DNA from: Microbulbifer sp. THAF38
GTDB lineage: Bacteria > Pseudomonadota > Gammaproteobacteria > Pseudomonadales > Cellvibrionaceae
Reading direction: 5' to 3'
Assembly (NCBI RefSeq): GCF_009363535.1
Contig: NZ_CP045369.1
Span: 124,001 to 188,000, forward strand
DNA: 64,000 bases
The translations under genes and the position numbers were made by a program. The notes under the pieces are model-generated. The model was not told the origin of the DNA, ran no database searches, and saw only the letters and a program-made list of their open reading frames with translations. This document shows positions 54,787 to 64,000 of this stretch, piece by piece (positions within the stretch are counted from its first letter, which is position 1; each line of letters opens with the position of its first letter).

Positions 54787-55103
54787 TTCTGCGGTGCTTG
54801 CTCCTCTGGGTAGCCCTCTTCCGGGTAGTCTTCCGGCTCAGGGTAATCTTCAGGTTGCGAATAGTCGTCCGGTTCGGAATATCCCTCCGGCACAACAACT
54901 TCCCCTGCAGGGGCAAGTACAGGCTCATCCGGCTCCACCGCAGTGCTGCTGGTAGGCACCGTCGTGGGTGGGCCAGTGGTGATAGCTGGCGCGGGTTCGG
55001 CCGGCGCCTGGGGCAGGTACAGCGGTCCCTTCTGGCCGCAGCCGCTGAGGAGTGCAGACGCACTCAGCAGGGCGTAAAGGGGGAGGAGCATTTTTTTCGG
55101 CAT
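54783..55103 (-). CDS. lptM: LPS translocon maturation lipoprotein LptM (YifL)
   Basis: 106 residues from ATG 55103 (AGGA at good distance; ATG 55112 is an alternative). Lipobox LLSGC and the family core GCGQKGPLYLP. LptM assists LptD maturation in the outer membrane. Unlike the short E. coli protein it has a long C-terminal extension with repeated acidic P-E-D-Y units. Place between cyaY and lysA is conserved. Confidence 0.8.
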   Translation of the reverse strand: MPKKMLLPLYALLSASALLSGCGQKGPLYLPQAPAEPAPAITTGPPTTVPTSSTAVEPDEPVLAPAGEVVVPEGYSEPDDYSQPEDYPEPEDYPEEGYPEEQAPQK

Positions 55104-55208
55104 GGGTGACATCCTGCACTCGGGCTTTAGAGCGGTGTTCGGCAAAAGCCTGATAGTATAGCGAGCCAATAGATTGAACACAGCAGACGGTAACAGAAGT
55201 AATAAAAG

Positions 55209-55532
55209 ATGAGCCAGACGGAATATGAAGCGGCCATTGAGCACACACTGATGGCGATTGAGGATGCCCTGGACAATTGCGACTGGGATATCGATTACGA
55301 GCGCAGCGGTGCGGTGCTCACCCTGACATTGGAGGATAACGGCAGCCAGGTAATTCTCTCCCGGCAGTCTGCCAATCAGGAGCTCTGGGTCGCCGCCAAG
55401 TCGGGCGGTTACCACCTGGCTTTTACCGCGCCCGGCTGGAAGTGCAGCACCACTGAGGAAAATCTGCCTACCCTGCTCAATCGCGTGTTGACAGAGCAGC
55501 AGGGGGAGCCGGTCGATCTGGGATTATCATAG
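55209..55532 (+). CDS. cyaY: Iron-sulfur cluster regulator CyaY (frataxin)
   Basis: 107 residues. Acidic first helix (EAAIEHTLMAIEDALDN) that binds iron, then WDIDYERSGAVLTLTLEDNGSQVILSR and the conserved ELWVAAKSGGYHL. Divergent from lptM, as in Pseudomonas. Confidence 0.93.
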   Translation: MSQTEYEAAIEHTLMAIEDALDNCDWDIDYERSGAVLTLTLEDNGSQVILSRQSANQELWVAAKSGGYHLAFTAPGWKCSTTEENLPTLLNRVLTEQQGEPVDLGLS

Positions 55533-55612
55533 TAATCCCGGTTTACTGATCGGCCGAACCCCAGGCGCCCGGATGCAAAAAACCGGGCGCTTTGCCCTGC
55601 TGGAACTCGTTC

Positions 55613-57031
55613 TCAGTGGCGTTCTTCGATTTGCGCCCGCGCTCGCGCACAGGCGCTGCGAACCTGATCGGGAGCGGTACCGCCGATATGGTTGCGGGCG
55701 GCTACCGAGCCCTCCAGGGTCAGCACTTCAAAGACATCCTCGCCGATATCCGTGGAGAATTGTTGTAGCTGCTCCAGGCTCAGTTCCGCCAGGTCTTTCT
55801 GCTGTTCAATGGCAAAGGAAACCGACTGGCCGACGATCTCGTGGGCATCGCGGAAAGCAATGCCTTTGCGCACTAGGTAGTCCGCCAGGTCGGTGGCAGT
55901 GGAGAAACCCTTGGCGGCTGCCGCTAGCATATTTTCTTTTTTTGCCTTGAGTGCGGGCACCATATCTGCAAAGGCGCGCAGGCAGTCCAGTGCGGTGTCG
56001 GCGGCGTCGAACAAAGGCTCTTTATCTTCCTGATTATCTTTGTTGTAGGCCAGCGGTTGGCTCTTCATCAGGGTCAGAAGTGCAATCAGGTGGCCGTTCA
56101 CACGGCCGGTTTTGCCACGCACCAGTTCGGGCACATCCGGGTTTTTTTTCTGCGGCATGATAGAAGAGCCGGTGCAGAAACGGTCCGGCAGGTCGATAAA
56201 GTCGAACTGGCTGGAGGTCCAGAGCACCAACTCTTCGCTGGCGCGGGACAAATGGGTGAGTAGCAGGGCGGCGAAGGCGCAGAATTCAATAGCGAAATCC
56301 CGGTCGCTCACCGAGTCCAGGGAATTTTCGGTCGGGGCATCGAAGCCCAGCAGTTCGGCAGTGCGCGCGCGGTCGATTGGGTAGCTGGTGCCCGCCAGGG
56401 CTGCGGCACCCAGGGGCGAGCGATTGACCCGTTTGCGGCAATCCATCAGGCGTTCAAAATCCCTGCTGAGCATGGCATTCCAGGCCAGCAGGTGGTGGCC
56501 GAAGGTAACCGGTTGCGCGCTCTGCAGGTGGGTAAAGCCGGGCATAATGGTATCGGCTTCGCGTTCGGCCAGGTCTACCAACCCGGTTTGCAGCCGCGTT
56601 AATTCGGCTCCGATTAAATCGATGCGGCCGCGCAGCCACAGGCGGATATCGGTAGCGACCTGATCGTTGCGGGAGCGGCCAGTGTGCAGTTTTTTACCGG
56701 TGGCACCGATGCGCTCGGTCAGGCGTGCCTCGATATTCATGTGCACATCTTCCAGCTGCACCGACCAGGGAAAATTACCCGCCTCAATCTCCGCAGCGAT
56801 CTCTTTCAGGCCATCGGCAATCTGGTGATACTCATCACCGCTCAATACTCCCACCTCGGATAGCATCTGTGCATGAGCGAGGGAACCCTGGATATCTTCC
56901 AGCGCCATGCGCTGATCGAAGGTGACTGAGGCAGTGAATCGCTCTACGAAGGCGTCGGTGGCTTCGCTGAAGCGGCCGCCCCAGAGTTTGGCGGCGGGAT
57001 TAGTGGCGGAGTCGGGTTTGTCGTTGCTCAT
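55613..57031 (-). CDS. argH: Argininosuccinate lyase ArgH
   Basis: 472 residues from ATG 57031 (AGGAAAACC upstream; the longer frame to 57103 has no ribosome site). Last step of arginine synthesis. Signature [12 protein letters not shown], active-site [13 protein letters not shown] and [18 protein letters not shown]. Divergent from algZ. Confidence 0.96.
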   Translation of the reverse strand: MSNDKPDSATNPAAKLWGGRFSEATDAFVERFTASVTFDQRMALEDIQGSLAHAQMLSEVGVLSGDEYHQIADGLKEIAAEIEAGNFPWSVQLEDVHMNIEARLTERIGATGKKLHTGRSRNDQVATDIRLWLRGRIDLIGAELTRLQTGLVDLAEREADTIMPGFTHLQSAQPVTFGHHLLAWNAMLSRDFERLMDCRKRVNRSPLGAAALAGTSYPIDRARTAELLGFDAPTENSLDSVSDRDFAIEFCAFAALLLTHLSRASEELVLWTSSQFDFIDLPDRFCTGSSIMPQKKNPDVPELVRGKTGRVNGHLIALLTLMKSQPLAYNKDNQEDKEPLFDAADTALDCLRAFADMVPALKAKKENMLAAAAKGFSTATDLADYLVRKGIAFRDAHEIVGQSVSFAIEQQKDLAELSLEQLQQFSTDIGEDVFEVLTLEGSVAARNHIGGTAPDQVRSACARARAQIEERH

Positions 57032-57120
57032 GGTTTTCCTGGCTGCAGTGAGGTTAAAGGCCGGGGAGCTTGGTGGTATCGTGCGCTTTGAATACAGGGA
57101 CAATCAAGAATAACAACTGC

Positions 57121-58278
57121 ATGTCACTTCCCAGGCCGCCGGGCATTATATCGCAGAAAATTCGAAAAACTGACATCAATAACAAGGATTCTGCGCTTGC
57201 TGGGCAGGTGCCTTTCCTGCCGGATTTGTGCAGTGTTACCGCACTGGCTGTACTGGTATTGATGGGGGAACTACTGGCGCTGGTGCTGGTACTCGCCTTG
57301 GATGGGCTGCGCGACTTCAGTTGGCAGCGTCTTGGCTTGGTGTCCCTGGTGATTCAGTGGGTGATATTGCCCTGCGCCGCCGTGCTTTGCCGACTGCGCC
57401 CCTATCTAGCCAAATTACCCCACAAACATGCCGGCGCTATCAGCTTTATTGCGGTGTTGGGCGTGCTTGGGTTGGTAATGGGGGGGCAGCGCTATGTGCG
57501 TGCTCAATTGCTGCAGGCAGATTTCGACTGGTGGGGCCTGGCCAGCGACTGCCTGCTGGGGGCTATCTGCGCCGGGGTGGTATTGCGCTACGCCTATTTA
57601 CAGCAGCAGCTGTACAACCAGCAACAGGCGGAGCTGGGTGCGCGTATTGAGGCGTTGCAGTCGCGCATACGGCCGCATTTTTTGTTTAACAGCATGAATA
57701 GCCTGGCCAGCCTGATCGCGGTAGACCCGGACCGCGCTGAGCGTCTGGTGGAAGATTTGTGCGTGTTGTTTCGGGCCAGCCTGGCCGACCCAAAGCTGGT
57801 GCCGCTGTCGCAGGAAATACAATTGTCCCAACGCTACCTGGAGATTGAGGCCCTGCGCTTGGGCGAGCGTTTGCAGCAGCAATGGCAGCAACAGGGTGCT
57901 CTGGAGGATATACAGGTACCCAGTATGTTGTTGCAGCCCCTACTTGAAAATGCCGTTCTGCACGGTGTGGCTCAGCTGCGTGAGGGCGGAACAATTAAAG
58001 TGGCCGCAAAAACCGAAGACGGCGCATTGCGTATTGATATTGAAAACCCACTTCCGGCGGAAACTGTGCGTTCCACCAGGGAAAGCAACGGTATGGCGGT
58101 GGAGAATATTCGCCAGCGCCTTGCGGCCTATTACGGTGATCGCTTCAGGTTTACCGCCGGTCGGGTGAATGGCCACTACAGGGTAAACCTACAACTACCC
58201 TTATTTCCCCGGGAAGTGGTTCAGCGTGAAACAAAACCAGCCATAAATTCCAGTAGAGACACTGAGGTGATGGAGTGA
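57121..58278 (+). CDS. algZ: AlgZ/FimS-type sensor histidine kinase
   Basis: 385 residues, starting at ATG 57121. About four membrane helices (residues 40-150), then the LytS-type kinase: phospho-acceptor region RIRPHFLFNSMNSLASL and ATP site LLQPLLENAVLHG. It lacks several of the usual kinase boxes, as FimS does. It overlaps algR by four bases. In Pseudomonas AlgZ-AlgR controls alginate and type IV pili. Confidence 0.9.
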   Translation: MSLPRPPGIISQKIRKTDINNKDSALAGQVPFLPDLCSVTALAVLVLMGELLALVLVLALDGLRDFSWQRLGLVSLVIQWVILPCAAVLCRLRPYLAKLPHKHAGAISFIAVLGVLGLVMGGQRYVRAQLLQADFDWWGLASDCLLGAICAGVVLRYAYLQQQLYNQQQAELGARIEALQSRIRPHFLFNSMNSLASLIAVDPDRAERLVEDLCVLFRASLADPKLVPLSQEIQLSQRYLEIEALRLGERLQQQWQQQGALEDIQVPSMLLQPLLENAVLHGVAQLREGGTIKVAAKTEDGALRIDIENPLPAETVRSTRESNGMAVENIRQRLAAYYGDRFRFTAGRVNGHYRVNLQLPLFPREVVQRETKPAINSSRDTEVME

Positions 58279-59015
58279 CCCAGTTGCGAGTTTTGATCGT
58301 CGATGATGAACCCCTGGCCCGCGCGCGCCTGCAGCGGCAGTTGCCTACAATCGAAAACTGCATTCCGGTAGGTGAGGCGGCGGATATTGATTCCGCACTG
58401 ATACAGGTGCAGATACTGGACCCGGATCTGGTATTGCTCGACATAGAAATGCCCGGCGGCAGTGGCTTGGAATTGGCCCAGCAACTTTCCACCCGCGAGT
58501 GCCCACCAGCGATAATTTTTTGTACCGCTCACGATGAGTTCGCCCTGCCGGCTTTCGCTACTGCTGCAGTGGGTTATCTGCTCAAGCCGGTTAGTGTTGA
58601 ACAGCTGAGCCAAGCGCTGGTAAAGGTGCAGCGCCTCAATAAACCCCAACAAAAGCTTGTCAATAGTGACGAGAAGGATCCTGGTCGCAGCCGTATCAAA
58701 GCGGTGAGCCGTATGGGGGTGGAGCTGCTGGAAGTGGACAGCATTCGCTGTTTGGTTGCCGACAGCAAATATGTGGTGGCCCATCACCCTGGTGGCGAGA
58801 CGATCCTTGATGAGTCATTAAAAGAGTTGGAAAGCGAATTTGGTGATCGCTTTGTACGAGTACATCGCAGTGCATTGGTGGCAGTAGCGTTTATTACAGG
58901 CCTACGTAGAGATGGAGCGAATTATCGGGTGGAGCTAGAGGGGGTAACGCAGGCACCACTGGTAAGCCGGCGTATGCTGTCTTCGGTTAAATCGCTGATT
59001 ACCGAGATATGTTGA
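58275..59015 (+). CDS. algR: LytTR-type response regulator AlgR
   Basis: 246 residues, GTG start inside the end of algZ. Receiver domain (LIVDDEPLARARLQRQLP, phospho-Asp in LVLLDIEMPGGSG, Lys in YLLKPVSVEQL) and LytTR DNA-binding domain (ADSKYVVAHHPGGET, FVRVHRSALVAV). Partner of AlgZ. A type IV pilus motor locus follows, which suits the known role in pili. Confidence 0.92.
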   Translation: MTQLRVLIVDDEPLARARLQRQLPTIENCIPVGEAADIDSALIQVQILDPDLVLLDIEMPGGSGLELAQQLSTRECPPAIIFCTAHDEFALPAFATAAVGYLLKPVSVEQLSQALVKVQRLNKPQQKLVNSDEKDPGRSRIKAVSRMGVELLEVDSIRCLVADSKYVVAHHPGGETILDESLKELESEFGDRFVRVHRSALVAVAFITGLRRDGANYRVELEGVTQAPLVSRRMLSSVKSLITEIC

Positions 59016-59045
59016 GTATTTATCTTTTCCCTGGTGAAAATAACG

Positions 59046-59076
59046 AAAAAAAGCGGGCAAAATGCCCGCTTTTTTT
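59046..59076. terminator. Bidirectional terminator between algR and pilU
   Basis: A7-GCGGGCA-AAA-TGCCCGC-T7 is a symmetrical stem with T-runs for both converging transcripts. Confidence 0.9.
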
Positions 59077-59114
59077 CTTACAGTATTAATTGCATAAACC
59101 TGGGGGATTAAGGG

Positions 59115-60266
59115 TTAGTAAAGCTGCGGTCCACCATCGCCGTACTCAGAGTCATTTTGCAAACTCAACTCACCGGCGGCGCTATTCAAATACTCTGCAT
59201 CGGATTCCGATTTGAGCTTGATCATCAGGCGCAAGTCGTTGGCGGAGTCGGCGTGGGCGAGGGCGTCCTCGTAAGTAATTTCGCCGCGATCGTAGAGTTC
59301 GTACAGGGCCTGGTCGAAGGTCTGCATGCCCTGTTCGCCGGAGCGTTTCATCAACTCCTTCATCTTGTGCACCTGGCCTTTGCGCACTAGGTCTGACATC
59401 AGCGGTGTATTGATCATAATTTCCAGACAGGCGCGGCGGCCGTCGCCATCCGGTGTTGGCACCAGCTGCTGGGCGACCATGGCCTTAAGGTTCAGGGATA
59501 GATCCATAAACAGCTGTTGGTGACGGTCTGCCGGGAAGAAGTGAATGATCCGGTCGAGGGCCTGGTTGGCATTGTTGGCGTGCAGTGTACACAGGCACAG
59601 GTGACCGGTCTCGGCGAAGGCAATGGCGTGTTCCATCGTCTCGCGAGAGCGCACCTCACCAATCAGAATGACATCCGGCGCCTGACGCAGGGTGTTCTTC
59701 AGAGCGATTTCGAAGGAGTCGGTGTCCAGACCCACTTCGCGCTGGGTCACAATACAGCCGCGATGCTGGTGAATAAATTCGATCGGGTCCTCAATGGTGA
59801 TGATATGACCCTTGGTGTTCTCATTGCGGTGACCGATCATCGAGGCCAGGGAGGTGGATTTACCGGTACCGGTGGCGCCCACAAAAATGATCAGCCCGCG
59901 CTTGGTCATGGCCAGATCTTTGAGTACATCCGGCAGGCCGAGGCCGTCAATGGTGGGGATTTTTGTTTCGATGCGTCGCAGCACCATACCCACCAAGTTG
60001 CGCTGGAAGAAAGCCGACACCCGGAAACGACCTACGTTGCGCACTGCGATGGCGAAGTTTAATTCCTTTTTTTCGGCGAACTCACGACGCTGTTTCTCAT
60101 TCATGGTGCCCACCACCAGCTCGCGTGCCTTTTCTGGAGTGAGTGCACTGCTGCTGCAAGGCACCACGCGGCCGTGCAGTTTGATGGAAGGCGGTACACC
60201 GGCGGTGATAAACAGATCCGATGCACCTTTCTCTACCACCAGCTGTAGGAGTCTTTCTATATCCAT
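59115..60266 (-). CDS. pilU: PilT-dependent retraction ATPase PilU
   Basis: 383 residues. Walker A GATGTGKSTS, Walker B region LIGEVRSRETMEHAIAFAETGHL with His box, and the long acidic C-terminal tail that distinguishes PilU from PilT. Helps retract type IV pili in partnership with PilT, encoded 47 bases upstream. Confidence 0.94.
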   Translation of the reverse strand: MDIERLLQLVVEKGASDLFITAGVPPSIKLHGRVVPCSSSALTPEKARELVVGTMNEKQRREFAEKKELNFAIAVRNVGRFRVSAFFQRNLVGMVLRRIETKIPTIDGLGLPDVLKDLAMTKRGLIIFVGATGTGKSTSLASMIGHRNENTKGHIITIEDPIEFIHQHRGCIVTQREVGLDTDSFEIALKNTLRQAPDVILIGEVRSRETMEHAIAFAETGHLCLCTLHANNANQALDRIIHFFPADRHQQLFMDLSLNLKAMVAQQLVPTPDGDGRRACLEIMINTPLMSDLVRKGQVHKMKELMKRSGEQGMQTFDQALYELYDRGEITYEDALAHADSANDLRLMIKLKSESDAEYLNSAAGELSLQNDSEYGDGGPQLY

Positions 60267-60313
60267 GATTGTTACCGCGTATTATTTTTTGACTGAAGAA
60301 GGGCCGGTAATGC

Positions 60314-61348
60314 TTAGAAGTTTTCCGGCATCTTGGCTTTTTCCCGCGCGACTTCGCGGCTGACGATACGGCGAGCCACCAAGTCTTCCAGGCACTGGTC
60401 CATGGTCTGCATACCGACGCTGGCACCGGTCTGGATGGCGGAGTACATCTGCGCGATTTTGTCTTCGCGGATCAGGTTGCGGATTGCCGGGGTGCCGCGC
60501 ATGATTTCGTGGGCGGCGACACGGCCACCGCCGTTTTTCTTCAGCAGTGTCTGCGAGATTACCGCCTGCAGGGATTCCGATAGCATGGAACGCACCATGG
60601 CTTTTTCCTGCGCCGGGAACACATCCACCACCCGGTCGATAGTTTTGGCGGCGGAGGTGGTGTGCAGGGTGCCGAATACCAAGTGGCCGGTTTCCGCTGC
60701 GGTCAATGCCAGGCGAATAGTTTCCAGGTCACGCATCTCACCCACCAGAATGATATCCGGGTCTTCACGCAGGGCCGAGCGCAATGCTTCTGCGAAGCCG
60801 TGGGTATCTCTATGCACTTCGCGCTGGTTCACCAGGCATTTTTTGGATTCGTGCACGAATTCGATGGGATCCTCAATGGTGAGGATATGCTCGTATTTGT
60901 TGTCGTTGATATAGTCCATCATCGCGGCGAGGGTGGTGGACTTACCAGAGCCGGTGGGCCCTGTGACCAAGACCAGGCCGCGCGGAGTATCGGAGATCTG
61001 TTTGAAAACTTGGCCCATGCCCAGATCCTCCATGGTTAAAACCCTGGAGGGAATGGTCCGAAATACTGCACCGGCACCGCGATTGTGGTTAAAGGCGTTC
61101 ACACGAAAGCGCGCTACACCGGGCACCTCGAAAGAGAAGTCGGTCTCGAGAAATTCTTCGTAGTCCTTGCGTTGCTTGTCGTTCATGATCTCGTAGATCA
61201 GGCCGTGCACCTGCTTGTGTTCCATGGCCGGCAGGTTGATACGGCGCACATCGCCATCCACACGGATCATCGGCGGCAGGCCTGCGGAGAGGTGCAGGTC
61301 CGAAGCGTTTTGTTTGGCGCTGAAGGCGAGGAGTTCAGTGATATCCAT
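60314..61348 (-). CDS. pilT: Type IV pilus twitching motility ATPase PilT
   Basis: 344 residues. Walker A GPTGSGKSTT, IILVGEMRDLETIRLALTAAETGHLVFGTLHT and the C-terminal AIRNLIREDKIAQM motif of PilT needed for retraction. Starts with MDITELLAFSAKQNASDLHLS. Divergent from yggS, the order found in many gammaproteobacteria. Confidence 0.97.
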   Translation of the reverse strand: MDITELLAFSAKQNASDLHLSAGLPPMIRVDGDVRRINLPAMEHKQVHGLIYEIMNDKQRKDYEEFLETDFSFEVPGVARFRVNAFNHNRGAGAVFRTIPSRVLTMEDLGMGQVFKQISDTPRGLVLVTGPTGSGKSTTLAAMMDYINDNKYEHILTIEDPIEFVHESKKCLVNQREVHRDTHGFAEALRSALREDPDIILVGEMRDLETIRLALTAAETGHLVFGTLHTTSAAKTIDRVVDVFPAQEKAMVRSMLSESLQAVISQTLLKKNGGGRVAAHEIMRGTPAIRNLIREDKIAQMYSAIQTGASVGMQTMDQCLEDLVARRIVSREVAREKAKMPENF

Positions 61349-61417
61349 ACTGCTACCTTATGGTTCTTGTTTGGGCTCAGGTAAAATCGCCACTCATTTC
61401 GGTAAGGGCCTCAGTAT

Positions 61418-62122
61418 ATGCGCAAAGCGACAATCGTCGAAAACCTGAATGCAGTAGGTGAGCGGATTGTGACCTGCTGCAACAACTGCGATCGCGATCC
61501 TGCAGAAATCACTCTGCTGGCGGTTTCCAAAACCCGCCCGGCGGAGGATTTGCGCATCGCTTATGCGGCCGGCCAGCGTCACTTTGGCGAAAACTATTTG
61601 CAGGAAGCCCTGGAAAAACAGGATGCCTTACAAGATCTGGATATCCACTGGCATTTTATCGGGCCCTTGCAGTCGAATAAGTCTCGCGCAGTAGCCGAGC
61701 GCTTTGATTGGATGCATACGGTGGATCGTCTGAAGATCGCCCAGCGTCTGTCATCCCAGCGACCAGCTAACTTGGCTCCCCTCAATATTTGCCTGCAGGT
61801 CAAAATCGATAATGAGCAGAGCAAGTCTGGCATAGCCCCACAGGATTTGGAGACACTGGCGCGGGAAGTGGTGCAATTGCCCGGGCTGCGCCTGCGCGGT
61901 TTGATGGCGATTCCTGCGGCTCGCCAAAACGTACAAGAACAGTACGAGCCTTTTGCTGAGATGGCGCGCTTGCTGCAGTCTCTGCAAGAGTTATTTCCCG
62001 ATGAGGCGCTGGATACACTTTCTATGGGGATGTCTGCCGATATGGAAGCGGCGATTGCCTGCGGCGCGACCATTGTGCGCATCGGCACAGATATTTTTGG
62101 CGCACGCAATTACTCTGAGTGA
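61418..62122 (+). CDS. yggS: Pyridoxal phosphate homeostasis protein YggS
   Basis: 234 residues. PLP-binding Lys in LLAVSKTRP, FGENYLQEALEK, HFIGPLQSNKSR and SMGMSADMEAAI. A non-enzymatic PLP-binding protein of vitamin B6 and amino acid balance. Confidence 0.95.
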   Translation: MRKATIVENLNAVGERIVTCCNNCDRDPAEITLLAVSKTRPAEDLRIAYAAGQRHFGENYLQEALEKQDALQDLDIHWHFIGPLQSNKSRAVAERFDWMHTVDRLKIAQRLSSQRPANLAPLNICLQVKIDNEQSKSGIAPQDLETLAREVVQLPGLRLRGLMAIPAARQNVQEQYEPFAEMARLLQSLQELFPDEALDTLSMGMSADMEAAIACGATIVRIGTDIFGARNYSE

Positions 62123-62195
62123 AAGATCCTATTTTTTACCCGAGTGCTTGCCCGAAGTTCTGGGGCTATGTTCGTGGGGAAAGTGTAAGAGACCA

Positions 62196-62480
62196 ATGAA
62201 ACGCTCAGGGACACTCGAGGTGATATTGCTGGGGTTGACGCTATGCGCAGTGATTTCCCTGTCTATCGCGCACACCCTGCTGGTGACCTGGATGGCCTTG
62301 GAGTGGTTGGCTTTTCTTTGTCTGCTTTCCTTTGCGCTACCTAAGGTCACTTTAATCACCAATTTTCTAGACCGCACCATCTCCCAGGCCCTGTGGCCTG
62401 AGAGCCGGCACTGGCTGTGGATGCTGGCCATAGCGCTCAACCTGATCGCAGTTGTGGAAACATTGAGATTGAAGCCTTAA
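62196..62480 (+). CDS. Hypothetical small membrane protein (94 aa)
   Basis: ATG 62196 begins MKRSGTLEVILLGLTLCAVI. Two or three hydrophobic segments (about residues 8-27, 28-47 and 72-88). It follows yggS by 73 bases; YggS is often followed by proC or yggT, but this is neither. Not recognised. Confidence 0.5.
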   Translation: MKRSGTLEVILLGLTLCAVISLSIAHTLLVTWMALEWLAFLCLLSFALPKVTLITNFLDRTISQALWPESRHWLWMLAIALNLIAVVETLRLKP

Positions 62481-62508
62481 AAAAATAAACGGCCCTAAGG
62501 CCGCTTAT
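62479..62508 (-). terminator. Terminator of the S9 peptidase gene
   Basis: CGGCC-CTAA-GGCCG with extended A/T pairing (AATAA/TTATT). On the minus strand the stem is followed by a T-rich run (the A-run before 62486). Confidence 0.7.
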
Positions 62509-62539
62509 TAAACATTACGATTTAGAAGAGCCTTTGGCA

Positions 62540-64000
62540 CTACTCAACTAAAGTCAGTTTTTCCTTCTGTGTTTCGTCGAGCAAGTGTTCGGCAAAAAAC
62601 AGCGCGGTAGCCTGGGTGAAGACATCATTGTTCTCCTTTTTACGGTAGCCGTGCCCCTCATTTAACGCATTCATATACCAAACCTGATTGCCGTTTTCTC
62701 GCAGTGCCGTCACGATCTGTTCCGCTTCTGTGACGGGGACGCGGGGGTCGTTTTGACCCTGCACCACAAACATGGGTACCTGGATTTTTTCCACATGGTT
62801 ATTGGGGCTGATGCCTTCCAGGAATTCGCGCATCTGCGGATCGCGTTCGTCACCGTATTCCACGCGGCGCAGGTCCCGGCGATAACTCTTGGTATTGGTG
62901 AGGAAGGTGACGAAATTGGAGATGCCGACAATATCCACGGCTGCTTTTAGGCGATCCGAATAGTGGACGCTGCTGGCCAATACCATATAGCCGCCGTAGC
63001 TACCGCCGAAGACGGCGACCCGCTTGGCATCCAGGTCCGGCTGAGTGGCGATCCAGTCCAGTAACGCGCCAATATCTTTCACAGAATCTTCACGCTTGTA
63101 GCCGTTATCCATGGCCAGATAACTTTTCCCGTAACCGGCGGAACCGCGCACATTAGGCGCTATTACCGCGGCCCCCAACTTCTTCAACCACAGTTGGTAT
63201 TTGCTGGAAAACAATGGGCGGTATTGAGCTTCGGGGCCGCCGTGAATAGAGATGATGACCGGCACAGGCGACTTTATATCGCGGGGCTTGTAGACGAAGG
63301 CGGGAATCTTGCGCGGCTCGCCGTTTACCTGATCGAAAGTAGGGTAGTGCACCAGCTCGGGCTCGATAAACTGCTCGGTATCCAGGCCACCCACTTCGCT
63401 GAAGGTCCAACGGGTGAGGTCTCCACTGGATAGAGGCTGGCGGCCCAGCTCCAGTACAAAGGTATCGGTGGGGGTTTTGGGGGTGTTCAGTGATAATGCC
63501 AGTCTATCGCCACTGGGATTAAATTCGGTTGCGCCGATCACGCCGATAGGCAGTGAGTCCACTTTGCGATAGCGATCATTGCGCGGGTTGTACAGGTACA
63601 GGGCAGACATACCATTTTCATTCGCCACAAAAGCGCCGCGGCGGCCGTCTTCACTAAGGACAAAGCTACTGATATCCCAGGGAATATCAGCGGTAATGAC
63701 CTTCTCATTACCACTGGCCAGGTCTTTGCGGATCAGCTGGGTAAATTCGCCATTTTTATCGCTAACCAGGTATATGGAGCGGTCGTCGTAGCTGAAGCCG
63801 GCGGGAAAGTTGCGAGAATCCTTTTCATCATCACCGGAGAGCAATGTTATTTCGCCGCTATCCAGTTCCAATAAGTGAACCTTGGAACGGGTGGAGGAAA
63901 CATATTGCAGAACCAGCAGCTGGCTGCCGGATTGAGAGAAGTCAGTGGGCCCCCACCAGCTGCCATCCTCCGATTTTAGAATCAGGCGATCTTCATCTTT
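62540..64000 (-). CDS. S9 family prolyl oligopeptidase-type peptidase (N-terminus outside window)
   Basis: The frame is open to the window edge, so the N-terminal part is missing. A beta-propeller-like region (YDDRSIYLVSDKNGEF, LSEDGRRGAFVANENG) is followed by the alpha/beta-hydrolase domain. The catalytic Ser is in FGGSYGGYMV, Asp in QGQNDPRVP and His in NEGHGYRKKEN. Cleaves short peptides; probably exported, but the signal sequence would be upstream of the window. Confidence 0.92.
   Translation of the reverse strand, partial: KDEDRLILKSEDGSWWGPTDFSQSGSQLLVLQYVSSTRSKVHLLELDSGEITLLSGDDEKDSRNFPAGFSYDDRSIYLVSDKNGEFTQLIRKDLASGNEKVITADIPWDISSFVLSEDGRRGAFVANENGMSALYLYNPRNDRYRKVDSLPIGVIGATEFNPSGDRLALSLNTPKTPTDTFVLELGRQPLSSGDLTRWTFSEVGGLDTEQFIEPELVHYPTFDQVNGEPRKIPAFVYKPRDIKSPVPVIISIHGGPEAQYRPLFSSKYQLWLKKLGAAVIAPNVRGSAGYGKSYLAMDNGYKREDSVKDIGALLDWIATQPDLDAKRVAVFGGSYGGYMVLASSVHYSDRLKAAVDIVGISNFVTFLTNTKSYRRDLRRVEYGDERDPQMREFLEGISPNNHVEKIQVPMFVVQGQNDPRVPVTEAEQIVTALRENGNQVWYMNALNEGHGYRKKENNDVFTQATALFFAEHLLDETQKEKLTLVE

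Overview
The window looks like part of the chromosome of a marine gammaproteobacterium of the Cellvibrionales type (Microbulbifer or a close relative). This is inferred from gene content and gene order, not from a marker gene. The right half carries blocks whose order I remember from Pseudomonas and relatives: comM-ubiK / torF-glnK-amtB-glnK-sutA, DUF484-dapF-lysA-lptM / cyaY, argH / algZ-algR and pilU-pilT / yggS. The core is moderately GC-rich. Two stretches (about 6.5-7.1 kb and 11-22 kb) are clearly AT-rich and read as acquired DNA.

Layout. 0-3.2 kb: an RNA-repair locus with the 3' end of rtcB, a spacer that folds into a hairpin plus tRNA-like modules, an intact slipin gene and a decayed rtcA. 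3.4-8.3 kb: a large secreted subtilisin-like lipoprotein, an SRPBCC protein and a CHRD-domain protein. 8.7-10.5 kb: a NarX-type nitrate sensor kinase. 11.3-21.7 kb: an accessory island of mostly minus-strand orphan genes, a 23-bp inverted-repeat element, a three-gene overlapping cassette, a csrA paralogue and a Septu-like (PtuA-PtuB) defence pair. 22.2-24.3 kb: the wreck of a PP2C phosphatase/protein kinase fusion and unrecognisable decayed DNA. 24.3-35.8 kb: a nitrate/molybdenum supercluster with a porin, a candidate Moco riboswitch, moaA-mobA-moaB-moaC-moaD-moaE-modA-modB-modC, narK, narL and moeA. A 7-2-7 NarL-type site lies between the divergent narK and narL. 35.8-36.3 kb: three tandem repeats of about 130 bp directly downstream of tRNA-Arg(CCG).

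36.5-45.9 kb: cytochrome c5-like protein, rep, small housekeeping genes, several GNAT acetyltransferases, a secreted hydrolase next to a subclass B3 metallo-beta-lactamase with Gln at the first zinc position, an amidohydrolase, and a monooxygenase-MarR-membrane protein operon with a clear palindromic operator. 46-64 kb: mostly housekeeping genes, namely nitrogen sensing (PII-AmtB-PII behind a candidate sigma-54 promoter), lysine and arginine biosynthesis, the AlgZ/AlgR two-component pair, the twitching motors PilT and PilU, YggS and a truncated S9 peptidase.

Functional links. NarX and NarL would sense nitrate and control narK. The moa/mob/moe and mod genes supply molybdenum cofactor for a nitrate reductase that is not in this window. 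GlnK and AmtB handle ammonium. The rtcB-slipin locus has an unusual tRNA-like RNA and no functional cyclase. That RNA, the unassigned island genes and the tRNA-Arg repeat block are the parts most likely to hold something undescribed.
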